Made by a program: the position numbers and the translations under genes. The notes below the pieces were generated by a model that had not been told where the DNA came from, did not search any database, and saw only the letters and a list, made by a program, of their open reading frames with translations. Below are positions 12,893 to 24,023 of a stretch of DNA of 64,000 bases, in pieces (the first letter of the stretch is position 1; each line of letters begins with the position of its first letter). Origin of the DNA: Oreohelix idahoensis (lineage: Eukaryota; Mollusca; Gastropoda; Stylommatophora; Oreohelicidae); contig JAMPIV010000304.1 in the NCBI GenBank assembly GCA_024509875.1, forward strand, positions 449,501 to 513,500. Reading direction: 5' to 3'.

Positions 12893-13118
12893 TTTCAGGA
12901 CGTGGCAATCAACCCCAGCTTTTATTGGCTGTTTGTGATTTTTCTAGGCAATAATTTCATTCAGTAGTTTGCCATTGCTTTCTGAAAGGTACGGCGCTTA
13001 TACCATTGTTAAAAATCCACACAAAGCGATCTGCTACCAAACCGCCTGCAGCAGGTTTCGAACCTGGTATATCTGGATTATGAAACTGCGTTCATATCCA
13101 TTAGGCCACAGACGCCGA
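12893..13118 (-). mobile_element. tRNA-headed SINE
   Basis: On the minus strand the element starts with a tRNA-like head (13035-13118) carrying an A box TGGCCTAATGG and a B box GGTTCGAAACC. A body follows with CAATGGCAAACTACTGAATG and TTGCCTAGAAAAA. The clover-leaf is imperfect (D- and anticodon-arm pairing is weak), so this is a SINE promoter and not a tRNA gene. It lies about 860 bp upstream of a VPS53 exon. Confidence 0.75.
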
Positions 13119-13189
13119 CAAAAGTGTAATAGTTACATAAAATAATAGTTTAATTATTTAATAAAGTTTAATAGTTAAATAAAAGTCAC

Positions 13190-13640
13190 ATTCAAGTCCA
13201 AATGGGAAAAAGAGCACCCAGACCATATAAGAAATGATGCCAATCACCAGCTATCTAGGCGAGATCAGGTCATCATTTTCCACTTACGCACTGGACACAG
13301 CAGGTTGAGGTACCATCTATACCATAGGTACAGGATTGGTATAACCAGCCCCAGTGACAGCCAAACATCTGTTGCAGGCCTGGCCAACATACAGCAGTGA
13401 ATGGAGTGGCATTTGGCAACAACTTACTTCTGTCCACGAAAAACTGTTTGGAGATGTCAGGAACTTTGAGCTAACTACTGCCTATATTAGAGTCATTAAT
13501 GTAGAAGTCTGAGGGCGAAAAAGATGTCAGGAACTTTGAGCTAACTACTGCCTATATTAGAGTCATTAATGTAGAAGTCTGATTAGAGTCATTAATGTAG
13601 AAGTCTGAGGGCGAACGAGGAAGAAGAAGAAGAATATCAA
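13190..13640 (+). mobile_element. RNase H LINE C-terminal relic with GAA tail
   Basis: Translation gives RRDQVIIFHLRTGHSRLRYH, the conserved FRLRTGH region that follows RNase H in I/Jockey-type molluscan LINEs; the relative at 41139-41561 has QVVIFRLCTGHNRLRYH. The fragment ends in GAGGAAGAAGAAGAAGAAT (about 13617-13635). A stretch of about 60 bp near 13454-13515 is repeated at 13525-13588, an internal tandem duplication. It is a relic with several stops. Confidence 0.75.
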
Positions 13641-13976
13641 ATTTGTCATGGAGGTGTGACAAGCATTTCCTGCATTTCCCAGCATAGACAGTCTTGCAGT
13701 ATTTACAGATAGGAACATGCACAATCTTCTAAGATTTAAGTGGAATCATTTTTTGTGATGGCTTGAAGAAAAGATCCATAAGGTCCAGAAAATAAAAACG
13801 ACAGGTCTTGATATCTATCAGAGATATTCTAGCCTTGCCAAAAAAATACAATGAAAAAAAAAAAACTTTGACTTTTGGCTGGGACAATTCATGACCATAC
13901 ACGTTTTTAATCTCAGTATCCACATTTTCTATCATCAGATTAAGCAAAGAGATTGTCAACATCAGCTCAGCTTCAG

Positions 13977-14175
13977 GATTGATTCAGAGCATCTTGAAGG
14001 AAGGAGAAATCACAAAACTGACTGAAGATGAGCAGTGTCGCATCTGTAGCTTGCTGTGTACAGCAGAATACTGCATGGACACCACCCAGCAACTGGAGGA
14101 GAAGCTCAGGGAAAAAGTCAATGCAGACTTAAAGTCAGCTGTAAACCTCAGTGCTGAGCAAGACATGTTTCATAC
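13977..14175 (+). CDS. VPS53: VPS53 internal exon
   Basis: First recognised coding exon of VPS53, the GARP/EARP subunit that tethers endosome-derived vesicles at the trans-Golgi. The product contains CRICSLLCTAEYCMDTTQQL and EEKLREKV, which match the family's conserved STAEYC..TTQQLEEKLKEKV stretch. The acceptor is CTTCAG before 13977 and the donor is GTAAGT at 14176. It starts with two bases of a split codon and ends after AC (phase 2), so the next exon must supply one base. Exons for the N-terminal coiled coil and the rest of the alpha-solenoid were not seen upstream in the window and presumably lie before it. Confidence 0.93.
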
Positions 14176-14429
14176 GTAAGTGACCCCCAGCTGTATTTGT
14201 AACAGTTTCCTGTCCTTAAAAACATTTTTAATAATGTTTATGCAGCTATTTGTTCTTGGTTTTGCTAGCTTCTGGACATAATTTAACTCCTGGAAATAAT
14301 CTAAGCTTAATACCGAAGTGAAGTGATCCAGCAGTTTTGTCCAGAGATAGATTATGTGATTTGAATGTATGTTTTTTTTTTTCAGAGTAATAATGCTGTA
14401 TTTTTGTAATGAATAAATGTAGTATATAT

Positions 14430-14672
14430 CTTTTAATATCATCTCCTTTTTCTGTCTTTGTGGAGCATGGAGCCATTACTGCTGATGGCCTCCCCTTGAC
14501 AGAGCAAAAAATATAAGTCTTACAGCAGTGGTTTCTGTAACAATTTGTTTGACCTGGTGTAGCTGCCAGTCTTATACACACAGCCTCATATTAGTTGCCT
14601 TTTACGACATGCCTGAGGCAGCAGACGTCCTATTCTTTATTTCTTCAGAGACCCCCGGAACTACATGAGGCA
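14430..14672 (-). mobile_element. SINE of the ATGTCGTAAAAGGC family
   Basis: The minus strand contains CATGTCGTAAAAGGCAACTA, then ATATGAGGCTGTG, a CAAACAAATTGTTACAGAAA stretch and GGAGGCCATCAGCAGTAATG. The same core occurs in order at 14876-15060, 51639-51775, 54045-54215, 57551-57790, 60950-61150 and 61225-61385. No coding capacity. Confidence 0.7.
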
Positions 14673-14875
14673 ACTTTTAATATAGCAGTAGTCGTATAAT
14701 AAAAGCAAGAATATGTATCACATAATCAGTGATAACATGAATTTCTAATTCATTTCCAGACTTCTTTGAAAGCATATTTTAAAACAAAGAAGTGTAAAAA
14801 TGGCTAGACAAATTAAACATTTGAGAATTTTTGAACTATCATGTAAACTTATAGTATGTCATAAAAGGTGTCTAA

Positions 14876-15060
14876 AATGAGGTTGTGCCTGGTGTTAGCA
14901 GTCTGATCATGTCAAACAAATTGCTACAAAAACCACTGTTACAAGAGTTTGTGCTTTAGTGTAAGCTTCCTCAAGGGAGCCATGTATAGTGGTGGCTCCA
15001 TGCCGCATTAGATTTATTGCAAAATCTGTAATGGTAGTCATGAAAGGCAGCTCGTATAAT
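14876..15060 (+). mobile_element. SINE, same family, opposite orientation
   Basis: Carries TGAGGTTGTGCCTGGTG, CAAACAAATTGCTACAAAAA, CCACTGTTACAAGAG and the closing TAGTGGTGGCTCCATGCCG. It lies 200 bp from the minus-strand copy at 14430-14672, so the two form an inverted pair in the same intron. Confidence 0.68.
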
Positions 15061-15114
15061 AAGAGTTAAAGTACCTTTGTCCAGTAACACCATTAGCCAT
15101 TGAGTTTATGATGA

Positions 15115-15520
15115 AAGTTAAGAATATGAATGATCTGCTGATTGAAAAAGATAAAAAATTTTGATGTTTGCTTGATGAAGCAGCTGACAATAACTACAAT
15201 CTTTTAATATCTTCTTTAATGATAAAGATAGTGTTATCGAAAATTGTTGATTCGTCACATTATTAAGCTGCTTCTAAAGCTGGTCAGCTGTTTGAAGTCA
15301 CTGATTCTCACATTGATGAAAATAGAATTAAGTGAACAAAATGTTCAGGTGTGTGGACAGATGGAGCTATCTAAGTGTCAGGTCATTAAGGAGGGCTACA
15401 ATCCCTGACTCGAAACAGCTTCTGACACACTGTGTATGCATTGTACAAGCCATAGGGAAGTTCTTGCCTCAGAATATCTAAGTCCTTTATTAACTGACTC
15501 CATTACATCGCTCAGATCGT
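15115..15520 (+). pseudogene. hAT (ZBED5-like) transposase relic
   Basis: Conceptual translation across frames gives a LLDEAADNN-like start, GQLFEVTDSHIDENRIK, then WTKCSGVWTDGA and CMHCTSHREVLASEYLSP. This is the order found in hAT transposases of the ZBED5/GTF2IRD2 type: LDESTD, then the W..CVGVCTDGA motif with its catalytic Asp, then HCMIHREALASK. It is riddled with stops and frameshifts. Confidence 0.72.
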
Positions 15521-15529
15521 TGGTCAGAT

Positions 15530-16039
15530 TTGATGCCCATGCCAGAATAACGGTCAGGGTATTGTTTTTAGTTTATCATGAATAAATCCAAAAAATAATC
15601 TGTTTAACGCAGTTCATATTTTAAAATGCATAAAATGACTTCCATTACTATTTAAACAACTAATTTGAATGTAGTTAAGCAGCATGTGTGTGTGCTTTGA
15701 TGTTGTTATAACAATTTGTGATGATTTTCCCGTTTGAGTTTTTCATTGCTATTGCTACAGAAATATTTCAAGCTTTATTTCTAAGCCTCCTAAGTGAATA
15801 ATTGTGTCAGACTACTTAGAAACATTGCTGACATTGATGATGATTGTTTGGTAGTCACAGTTTGTTGTCAAATAACGGAATCAGTGCAGAAAGATCAGAC
15901 ACAGTAGATTTAGCTGATGAGTGTGCGTGGTTCTATTTTAGCTGATCGAAGAGCAACAGAACTAGACCTACAGTAACATCTAATCATTAGTCCTAGGTAG
16001 AAGATACTATTAAAACTGAGGAGTTACTGTGATTTGGGC
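15530..16039. other. Unassigned intronic sequence
   Basis: Probably the decayed remainder of the hAT element; no conserved motif was recognised. No exon-like segment was found. Confidence 0.35.
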
Positions 16040-19010
16040 ATCAGCAGGCCCCATTTTTGGTTTCTCTTTTTGTAACGATTGAGTTTGCCATTTGTGTCTT
16101 CTCTCTAGTAAAGAAGTGGAGTGTTTTCTTTCTTTCTAATAATAATAGGGGTGTTTAGTATTGTTTTGTAGGTAAAGTAATTGGGGTTTTTTTTATATAG
16201 GGATTAATGTAAGTTAGTACTGAATGGGACCAGTCTGCCGGTTTCTAGATAATCGCGATTTTGTAATTCCATTTTCTTCGGTTAAAATTTTCGCGGTAAT
16301 TTTGTGTGGTAAGCTTGAGCGTGATTTCATTAACCCCTACCCAGTAAATCGGGGGAAGGGGCGATGAACCACTACCCAGGTACGTCCAACTTAAGTTAGA
16401 GCGAATCACATTTGATTCTACTCACGCAAACGGACTTGGTTAGGTAACGTTACGTAGCCGAAAACGACGCGCGGTTTAAAGTAAGCAGAGTACTCTGGTT
16501 CTAAATTTAGAGATGAGCGCAGGGATAATTTTAGAATTTATCTTTAATTCTATTGGCTACAGTGGGATGCTAGGGTGACGCAGGGCTTTTGGGTCAGCGT
16601 GGGTAAATTAAAGATATATACGAGCGCTTCTCAATTTAGAAGCCTCTTTGTCTGCAGAAATTCCCGGCCGTGCATCCAAGTAATATTGTCTGCTTCTGGA
16701 GCGGAAGAAACGCAATATTTGGTATGTCTCTAGTTTAAAGCAGCGTGGTAAATTACAACTAGTTTCTCTAATAGAGCCTTAGCCGTTAAAGTGTAAGTTA
16801 TTTAAAACTAAAGTAACTTGTAACGCCATCAATTATTTCGTCGAGGATAGCAGTGTCCATGAGTGAATTAAAGAGATATTACGTATGTGTGCTCTTACTT
16901 ACTTAGTCATTCCCCTTCTACCGTGAGGTGTAGAGGTTTGGAAGAGAGAGCGCCAGACTATCCTATCAGCTGTCTTCCTCCTGGCCTGGTTCCATTCTAG
17001 TCCTCGGTCCTTCAAAGATTGTCTAATGTTGTCCTCCCAGCGGACTCTGGGTCGTCCTGGGGGTCTGGATCCCTGGCTCTTTGTTTCCCATGCTTGTCGT
17101 GGTAGCCGATCTTCTCCCATTCTGCGTATGTGTGCTCTGTAAGATTTAATAGAAGGTCTGGAGAAATACACGCATCCTTGATTTAGGTTAATTTACAGAA
17201 TATTCGGAAACGCATGTATTTTATTTCATTGAGAGTTTAATTCTGATAAGTCTCATATAAAAATACGGGAACGGATTTCGTAGTGGTTACTGGGATTTAT
17301 TTGAGTAGGAATTCTAGATGGATAGAGAAGATAATTAAATATTTTTCTATCTGTGGAAGTATAATAATTGCAGTGTAACCACGTTGGGTAGAGGTGAAAG
17401 GAAATTTATGGTGCCTTAAGTGGCTGTGTAATTAAATATTATGTAGAGTAGTATTTGATTTTTGTGTTATGGGATTTAATGAGTTCTAGGAAATATAGTC
17501 TATAGAGATATAGATTTCTGTGCATAGAGATGTAATATATAAATGTATTGGTGAAGTTTAATCATTGATGGGCAGTTAATTGTTGTGCATTTTATTGTAT
17601 GGGGGAAAAGATGGTAGCGGCGTATACCGCTTACAGAATTAAAGTAGGTCTAAGTACGGGAGGTTTCCCTACCTGTTCTAATGTTTTAATGCCTGAGGCG
17701 AGATGTGTATAATCAGTATTTGATCGGTACGTCTGGAGTTTACTAGACAGACGGTGTAGTCGGGAGGAGTTGACCCAGGGTCAGTAAATATATATGTATC
17801 GTCGTGCACAAAAGAGGGGAAATAGTGGAGAAGTCTTCGTTTGGATGTTTACATGTTTGTGCTAAGATATGAGTGTGACTGCAGCAACAACTGTATATGT
17901 TCTAATAAGTAAGTTATTTTATGAGAGTATTTTGAAGTTGTATACATAGTGGCATTTCTTGTGTCCACAGCAAATGGTCACGGCCTTTAGTTCGGGTTGC
18001 CAATAAATCTTGTTCCTGACAGCTGGCGAAGGTAGCCAGTCTTCTCAAGGAGAGAAAAGTCGAGGAAACGCCAGAGGCATAAGAGCTTGTACCGCGAAGG
18101 GTATCTGCTCTGCATACATTGGCACCAGAGGGAGAGAGAGAGAGAGAGAGAGGAGGAAGTGAGAAAGAGCAGGTCGAGACAACGATGCAGTCTTCAGTGA
18201 AAGGGTTTTCTTAAAACCTGGAGCTCTAAGCTCATATACACACATCGAACCCAAGCAAGCGGGTTGGTGTGTCGTTTATAATAATCGGTCATAATAATAC
18301 TGACGGCCCGAAAGCCCAAATGAGGGGTAACCGGGCAAGTGAAGATCAGTTTCGCCAACAGTGAAGCCTCTACAGTGAAGTCTAGCACCTAGTCAATAGT
18401 TTTCAGAAGTCATCCGAGTAGAAGTCAGAACCAGGAGAGAGGGTATCATTTCGGTTGCTGAAACGAAATGAGAGAAGCAAGACAGGAGAAGGAGTGAGAT
18501 AGAAGGAAAATAATATATCAGGGACCTGTAGAGTCTCATATTATTCTTAGAGGGTAGCCTCTGAGCTCTTAGAGTTGAAAGTCTTTTAAATAGCAGTGCA
18601 GAGTGTGACTTAGTGGCGTATATCACTGACAGAGTTAGCAGCTGTGCAGATAGGCTTCATGCAGTGTCAGCATCCATTGACAATAGATATAGTAGTGTAA
18701 TAGATAGTGGTGGCTACAGTTGATGTGCCACCAAATTAGACGGTAGTAAGAAACCAATTAATCATTCTGATTTTTTTCCTTCCAGCAGGGTGAATGAATG
18801 AGTGAGAGTGGTTGGGTTCATATTTTGATGGGTCTTATAAATTTAAATTGATTCTTTTTTATTTCCAGGTCAGTGCAAACCTGGCACGATATATATTGTT
18901 GTTACTATGTTATGAATTCTGTCGATTTGTATAATAAACTTATTTAACGTTCACTGGATCAGCTTATCTCCTTTAGTTTGTTAAAGGAAGTCAGAGGGGG
19001 GTGAGTTTAT
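16040..19010 (+). mobile_element. Long LTR-like noncoding repeat, copy 1
   Basis: About 3 kb without coding capacity, homologous along its length to 37855-40010 on the other strand. It has a TATA-like AGATATATACG (about 16613), then a conserved CTTTGTCTG (about 16649) and GGAAGAAA. Further on come a CTTAGAGGGTAGCCTCTGAG block (about 18547), a splice-acceptor-like TTTCCAGGTCAGTGC (about 18870), a polyadenylation-like AATAAA (about 18934) and a final AGAGGGGGGTGAG (18994-19006). Promoter, putative intron and polyadenylation signal suggest a solo LTR or a nonautonomous retroelement. Class unknown; outer ends approximate. Confidence 0.6.
16896..17124 (-). mobile_element. 5'-truncated LINE insertion with 14-bp TSD
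   Basis: A 229-bp insertion inside the LTR-like repeat, flanked by perfect copies of CGTATGTGTGCTCT (16882-16895 and 17125-17138). On the minus strand it encodes RMGEDRLPRQAWETKSQG, GRPRVRWEDNIRQSLKDRG and a short C-terminus. It ends in an AAGT-type tail, seen as ACTTACTTAG at the left edge. This is the 3' end of a LINE family different from copies A, C and D. The perfect duplication indicates a fairly recent event. Confidence 0.88.
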
Positions 19011-19641
19011 TGTATAAAGTTTTTATATGATTTTATTATTCTTCATTTGTTTGAAAATTACGTAATGCAATATTGCATAAATTAAAATTTTTTTATAAGG
19101 GACTGCAGTATAAATTGGTGTAAATAACACTAAATGTACTGTGTTTTATTACTTCATAAATGGATTACCTTGATGTTTGAAGACAAAAAAGAAAGTTTTA
19201 TTGCCTGCAGCAGTAAGTTGTCTTTGATAAGCTCATATTTTACTGTGAGCTTTTTAGTGTTTTTTTTCAGTTTACATGCAACATATTTTAAGTATACTGA
19301 ACATACTCGTATCAATCTACAAAAGACATTATATATTATAATTCTCTATCTATTTCCTACAGTCTAATATATAATATGTACATGTTCACAAAAAAGATTT
19401 ACATAAAATTTACACTAAAAGATAGTACACTTCACTGTTTAGAATTCTTCAAAAAATAATTACGGCATAAGGTGGAAAATAATTATATCGGGAAGCAAAG
19501 AGTTAAATGAGGTGGTTAAAACTAGGGGCAGTGTCAGAGCCATGAAGAACTGCTTCCATCAGATGCAGATTTCAATCCTAAAATCTTTCAGATTTGATAC
19601 TAGTGCTACAATATAGAATACAAAATATTATAACATTGCTT
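19011..19641. other. AT-rich intronic sequence
   Basis: No gene, repeat family or conserved motif was recognised. Confidence 0.4.
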
Positions 19642-19880
19642 ATGGTAATATTGGCACAGTGGTTAGAGCTCTGTAATCTCGTGGCAAAGGTACCATGTTC
19701 GAAACACAGTGGCATCACTCTCCAGTCTACCCAGCTAAAAATGGCTGTTGAGTTAGGGAAGGCAGTGGAGCAAAGAAGGGAACTGGTCACGCCACCTCTC
19801 GAAGCTGGACCTACTATAGTGAAGTCTCTAACACTTGTCTCCCCTGTGGCATTATCTGCTGTGGAACTACCATTATCTTT
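19642..19880 (+). mobile_element. tRNA-headed SINE fragment
   Basis: Starts with GGCACAGTGGTTAGAGCTC (A box) and continues to ATGTTCGAAACACAG (B box) about 40 bp later, the spacing of a tRNA promoter. The acceptor stem does not close, so a functional tRNA is unlikely. The body ends near the 21-bp minisatellite. Confidence 0.6.
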
Positions 19881-19902
19881 TTTTGATAACGGAACTATAT
19901 TT

Positions 19903-20103
19903 CAAACAGAAGATGGCAGATTTCAAACAGAAGATGGCAGATTTCAAACAGAAGATGGCAGATTTCAAACAGAAGATGGCAGATTTCAAACAGAAGATGG
20001 CAGATTTCAAACAGAAGATGGCAGATTTCAAACAGAAGATGGCAGATTTCAAACAGAAGATGGCAGATTTCAAACAGAAGATGGCAGATTTCAAACAGAA
20101 GTT
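19903..20103 (+). repeat. 21-bp minisatellite, 9-10 copies
   Basis: Almost identical tandem units of AGAAGATGGCAGATTTCAAAC type. Because 21 is a multiple of 3 the repeat is open in several frames (repeated TEDGRFQ or QKMADFK), but no flanking coding evidence supports a protein. Confidence 0.95.
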
Positions 20104-20179
20104 TAAAAAGGAACAGGAATGGCCAAAAATGCATTTAAAATGGATACTGACATCCAGACGTACGATAGTGATCTCTTGT

Positions 20180-20330
20180 TATTATTATCATCATTATCTT
20201 TCAGCTCCTTAAGGAGCATAGGCCTTCAACAAACTTATGCCACGTTTTCCTGTCTTGTCCCATCAACTCAAGATCAGTCCATGTCTTCTTCATCCTCTTG
20301 TAATTATGTATACAGGTACGCCTCTCTTTT
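20180..20330 (-). mobile_element. RTE-like LINE 3'-end fragment
   Basis: The minus strand matches the end of LINE copy C. It carries the complement of GGAGCATAGGCCTTCAACAA, TCAACTCAAGATCAGTCCATG and CTTCTTCATCC, with ATC/ATT triplets at the left as the tail. Confidence 0.75.
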
Positions 20331-20379
20331 TGCTGGGGTTATGTTCCACCTCCTTAGGGTCATTAGCTGAAGCGGCATA

Positions 20380-21264
20380 AACCGAGAAAGAATTGTAATG
20401 TATTTAAATGAGATAGGTTCCTTCACTATGAAAATTGAACCATAAGAGTTAATATAACTGCGTTTTATATTAAATATTTGTGGTTATTTTATAAGTATGA
20501 GATATAAATAATATTTATAGATAAATATAAGCAATAAAATAAAAATGTAACTTAGTACTTCGGTCCTGTAGAGCCATCTTTGGTGTATGTAGTAACACCG
20601 CTGTATGTCCCCCCTTATTGGTTTTCTTTGACAGTGACGTAATGGGGCAGCATTAATGGGATTGACCTGATGAAGGGTCACAACACGTGCATACTAGCAG
20701 ACAAGGAGAAAGCAACTGACGCCGACACTAGTGCCGCCTAGGTACCCACTTCCTATGCTACGTTTACGCTTGCATTTTCAAATTTTCTTTTTATATTTGT
20801 TTTTAAAAATATTTTTTCATTATTGTTTTAAAAGGGTGTTAATGTGAAATGGCGTAAAATGAAGCGTTGTAAAGTGGGGCCTACCTGAACTTTAATTATT
20901 TTATTGTATAGTTTGGTTTCTGACCAGAGTTGTTTACTCTTATATCTGTATCGTCTCTGACATGTTCACCTCTCGCAGTTCTGAGCTGTTCCTCAAATGC
21001 GAATGGACAAAAAGTGGTATAGTTGAAAACCTGTGATCATTAGCTCGCCATGAGAAATTTCGCCTTTAAAAATACAGAAAACATGCTTTCAAACTCAACT
21101 TTGAAGTCATAAATCCTCAGGCAATTCTGGTATTTACCCAAATGCTTGTAGGCATTGTTATTGCAAAACTGTTATTTTAAAACACTTTAGGAAAACCCAT
21201 CTACCCTGATGCTTACACCACTGACTAGAACCCATCAACAAACTTCAGCCTGATAATAGTGTTG
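20380..21264. other. Unassigned intronic sequence
   Basis: No exon of VPS53 and no repeat family were recognised here. Confidence 0.4.
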
Positions 21265-21272
21265 ATCTAGAG

Positions 21273-21563
21273 CAGCGGTGGCCAAACTACGGCCCGCGGG
21301 CCAGATCCGGCCTGCCAACCAATTTTGACCGGCCCGCCAACCTGTTTTGGCCGGCTCTTATTGTTGATTGAAGCCACACTCTTCACAATGAAATAACACA
21401 CAAATGAATGTTTGAAATAAATAATTACATGTCATATTACAAATTACAAAACAAATTAAAACAACAGATTCAAACAGTAATTTCAGTTCATGATAATGTA
21501 CAGTGTTGATCTAAATAGTTATTTTTTAAGGATTTTATAGGTCTGGTAATAGCCCTTGCACTG
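21273..21563. mobile_element. hAT MITE with 8-bp TSD
   Basis: A 291-bp element flanked by perfect ATCTAGAG (21265-21272 and 21564-21571), the 8-bp duplication of hAT transposons. The left end CAGCGGTGGCCAAACTACGG and the right end GCCCTTGCACTG show the CAG...CTG termini of the superfamily. The left end includes a GGCCCGCGGGCC palindrome. Noncoding and nonautonomous. Confidence 0.88.
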
Positions 21564-21571
21564 ATCTAGAG

Positions 21572-22090
21572 ATTTCTAAATTGTGACTGGGTTATTTGGC
21601 AAAAGACAAAAAACATGAAATAAATGTACAATGCATCAAGTGATTCATACTTATTTGCTGCAGCAGCCTTATCACATACGTAGACCTAAATAAATACAAA
21701 TTTTTTTTTTTTAAATCATCAATTTTTAACTTCAGATTCCAAGATCTGTTTAAAACATGACTAAAAAATATGTGTCGGATTTTGAATTTGATAAAATCAT
21801 GAGGATTGTGATGGATCTCAGGTTTGGAATCACATTCCTATTTGAAACCGTCATAAAAGTAGTGAATTTTCATCAAAATTAGACCTGTGAAAGCATGATT
21901 TTTATTTTTTTCAAAAATTATTTTTTACATGGCTGTTATGGGGCCTGAAAACACAGACTCTAAACTGCAGCCAACTCTTGTTGGTAAGGGTCCATTTAAG
22001 TGACATTGACGAAATGAATCTAGACTGGAGACAGGAAGTTGTGGAGACATATGATTACCTATGCCACCAGGCATGGTACTTGAAGAGAAG
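21572..22090. other. AT-rich intronic sequence
   Basis: Nothing recognised. It should contain or precede the VPS53 exon expected between 14175 and 22255, but no candidate with matching phase was found. Confidence 0.4.
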
Positions 22091-22210
22091 TAAGGTAAAG
22101 GATCCCGTTACACGCCTATTGAGGCATATTGGGAATGCGGTGTCAGGCCCGTATTTTCTTGACCATCGGCACACTAGGAAGAGAAGTAGTTCTTGTTATA
22201 CAGAAGTCAT
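22091..22210 (+). mobile_element. SINE body fragment (CCCGTTACACGCC family)
   Basis: Carries GGTAAAGGATCCCGTTACAC, GAGGCATATTGGGAATGCGG and TCAGGCCCGTATTTTCTTGA. It matches 4192-4320 (minus strand) and 56548-56660. It ends about 45 bp before a VPS53 exon, so it lies close to that exon's branch-point region. Confidence 0.68.
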
Positions 22211-22254
22211 CGTCCAGAGATGTCAGTTTTGTATCCTTATTTATTATTTAACAG

Positions 22255-22403
22255 ATGCCTTGGTCTAACATTGAGGCTGTCGGAGACCAGAGTGGTTATG
22301 TGACAGCTATAACAGCCCACCTGAAACAGAATATCCCAGTGATCAGGGATAACCTAGCCTCATCTAGAAAATACTTCACACAGTTCTGTGTTAAGTTTGC
22401 CAA
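22255..22403 (+). CDS. VPS53: VPS53 internal exon
   Basis: Encodes 49 residues plus two bases. It includes [17 protein letters not shown] and [20 protein letters not shown], nearly identical to the conserved VPS53 segment VGDQS.YV...[25 protein letters not shown]. Acceptor TTAACAG before 22255, donor GTGAGT at 22404. The reading frame starts in phase 0, which does not fit the phase-2 end of the exon at 13977-14175. Confidence 0.96.
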
Positions 22404-22499
22404 GTGAGTAACTTAAAATAATAGAGAGAGATAATATAGAAATGTTATTTTGAGAATCCAAGTAAATAATTTGGACCATTCAGTTTATAGTGGAAACAG

Positions 22500-22775
22500 G
22501 ATGCTGGAAGATTTGAATTTACTATTCTAAGAAGAACACACAATGCCTCATTTGCAAATGACTTAGCCCTATGGATCTCTGAAGAGTATATCACTACGGC
22601 AAGCATTTGGATGCAGCAAGCCCTGACATCACTGGAGGAGTGGGCCAGAACATGGCTAATGGTGTTAAATGAAATGAAAACAGCATACACAGTGTTCTCC
22701 CTCTCAAATAAACCACAGAGCTCCAAACTAGTGCTAAAGGATAGAGAGAAATGAAAAAGGATTGTACCTGCAGCA
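22500..22775 (+). pseudogene. RNase H-type LINE, RT palm relic
   Basis: Translation shows FANDLALWISEEYITTASIW and EEWARTWLMVLNEMKTAYTV. This is the HADDLALW..EEYITTA...MQQAL palm block of I/Jockey-type LINEs, with the first catalytic Asp replaced by Asn. It lies between two VPS53 exons. No other RT motifs survive. Confidence 0.75.
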
Positions 22776-22932
22776 AACAACAATATGAGTGTGAAGCACG
22801 TGAACAGAAAGAAGAAGAAAACATACAACTTGATGTCAAGTACAGCTATACTACTACATGAGTAGAGAGCTTGAGTAGGTCAGCGACATTAAAATATCAT
22901 CAGACATTGAAAACTGGTCTCTTTATTTGCAG

Positions 22933-23002
22933 CTCATTTATTCCCAAGTTTATTGGCACACTGTACAAATGTCGACCAAGCAGCACTGTGGCAGCTGAGC
23001 AG
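22933..23002 (+). CDS. VPS53: VPS53 internal exon
   Basis: Completes the split Asn codon and encodes SFIPKFIGTLYKCRPSSTVA followed by AEQ, matching ANSFIPKFI..LFKCKP.S.VGAEQ of VPS53. Acceptor TTTGCAG, donor GTAAGA at 23003. It ends in phase 0. Confidence 0.95.
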
Positions 23003-23937
23003 GTAAGACTGAAATCTTAGTACAGTTACAGGCAAGTAGGTTTGCTCAATACCCTGTGTCAAAAGCTATGTGCATCACTGTTGTTTTAGCCTACAGGAAC
23101 TACTTCTTATATTGATAGAAAATAAACTAATGAAAAACCAAGTCATTTTACGTTTATACAAGACAAACTGGGTAAAACTTCAGAATCTAATTGTAGTTAG
23201 TTTAGTGGCTTAATTGACACTTGTTACAGTTCATCTTTACCCCTCGAAAATTAAAAAATTACCCCCGCCTGCATAATTTACCCCAAGTTACCAACCACTG
23301 TCATAAAGTCTTAAGATTATGTAAGTAGTTACAGAGTAAAGCTGTAAAGAGTGAGTTGATGTTAAATTTATTAACAGAACAAGTGTAAACCTAAGCCTTA
23401 GTGGTAGTAGCCTTCTTCAGTCATACTTGACTTATGGGGATGATTTGACTATGAGGTGATAGCCCTCAGCTGTCTTTTTTCATGGTGTTTTTTCGACGTG
23501 TACTTTTCTCTTCTGCTTGTGTAAGAGCTTCTTTTTGCCCAGTCTGAGATGGCACCATCGGGAGCATCTCCATTTGGTGCAGCTTCAACTATAAGCAAAC
23601 ACTATACAGAACAAATGTATCAGTGAAAAGGTGCATTATTGAGAAACTACCCACACAAGAAGAGGAACACGCATCTTGATGTATTGTATATTTATACTAG
23701 TCTCACTGGTGTTTATTTTGGACTTCTTTTGTTTAAATTAACGCACAACTTTACATTTGAGTGGCTATTGGTTAACTTAACTTGCGTACAGTGAAACTCA
23801 CTTAAACCATGCTTTTTCTAAGATAAACCATTTATGAACTATTATCTGTAAATAAAAGCACTTGTGACATAACAGAAATTCTTGTGGATTTATAACAATT
23901 TCATCGTAACTGAAATTCTAATGGATTTATAACGCAG
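23003..23937. other. VPS53 intron
   Basis: A possible unclassified repeat lies around 23400-23600 (T-rich, with the complement of GACTGAAGAAGGCTACT). Nothing else was recognised. Confidence 0.5.
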
Positions 23938-24023
23938 CTACTGTTGGACACTCATAGCCTAAAGACAGTTCTGCTAGAACTGCCAGCACTAGGATCACAA
24001 GTATCACGCAAGGCTCCAGCCAG
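23938..24023 (+). CDS. VPS53: VPS53 internal exon
   Basis: Encodes [20 protein letters not shown] and QVSRKAPA plus two bases, matching the family's [26 protein letters not shown]. Acceptor AACGCAG, donor GTTGGT at 24024, a non-consensus but valid GT. Phase 0 in, phase 2 out. Confidence 0.95.

Noticed and set aside
13035..13118. tRNA gene on the minus strand
   Set aside because: A and B boxes are present, but the acceptor and anticodon stems do not pair and a SINE body follows. Heads at 19642, 26280, 28420 and 56815 were rejected for the same reason.
14386..14431. Possible missing VPS53 exon: TTTTCAG acceptor followed by a phase-correct TVI
   Set aside because: Only three residues agree with the expected segment, the frame meets a stop after ten codons and no donor fits.
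19594..20106. 170-residue open frame with TEDGRFQ repeats
   Set aside because: Opened only by a 21-bp minisatellite and a SINE; no splice context, homology or conserved start.
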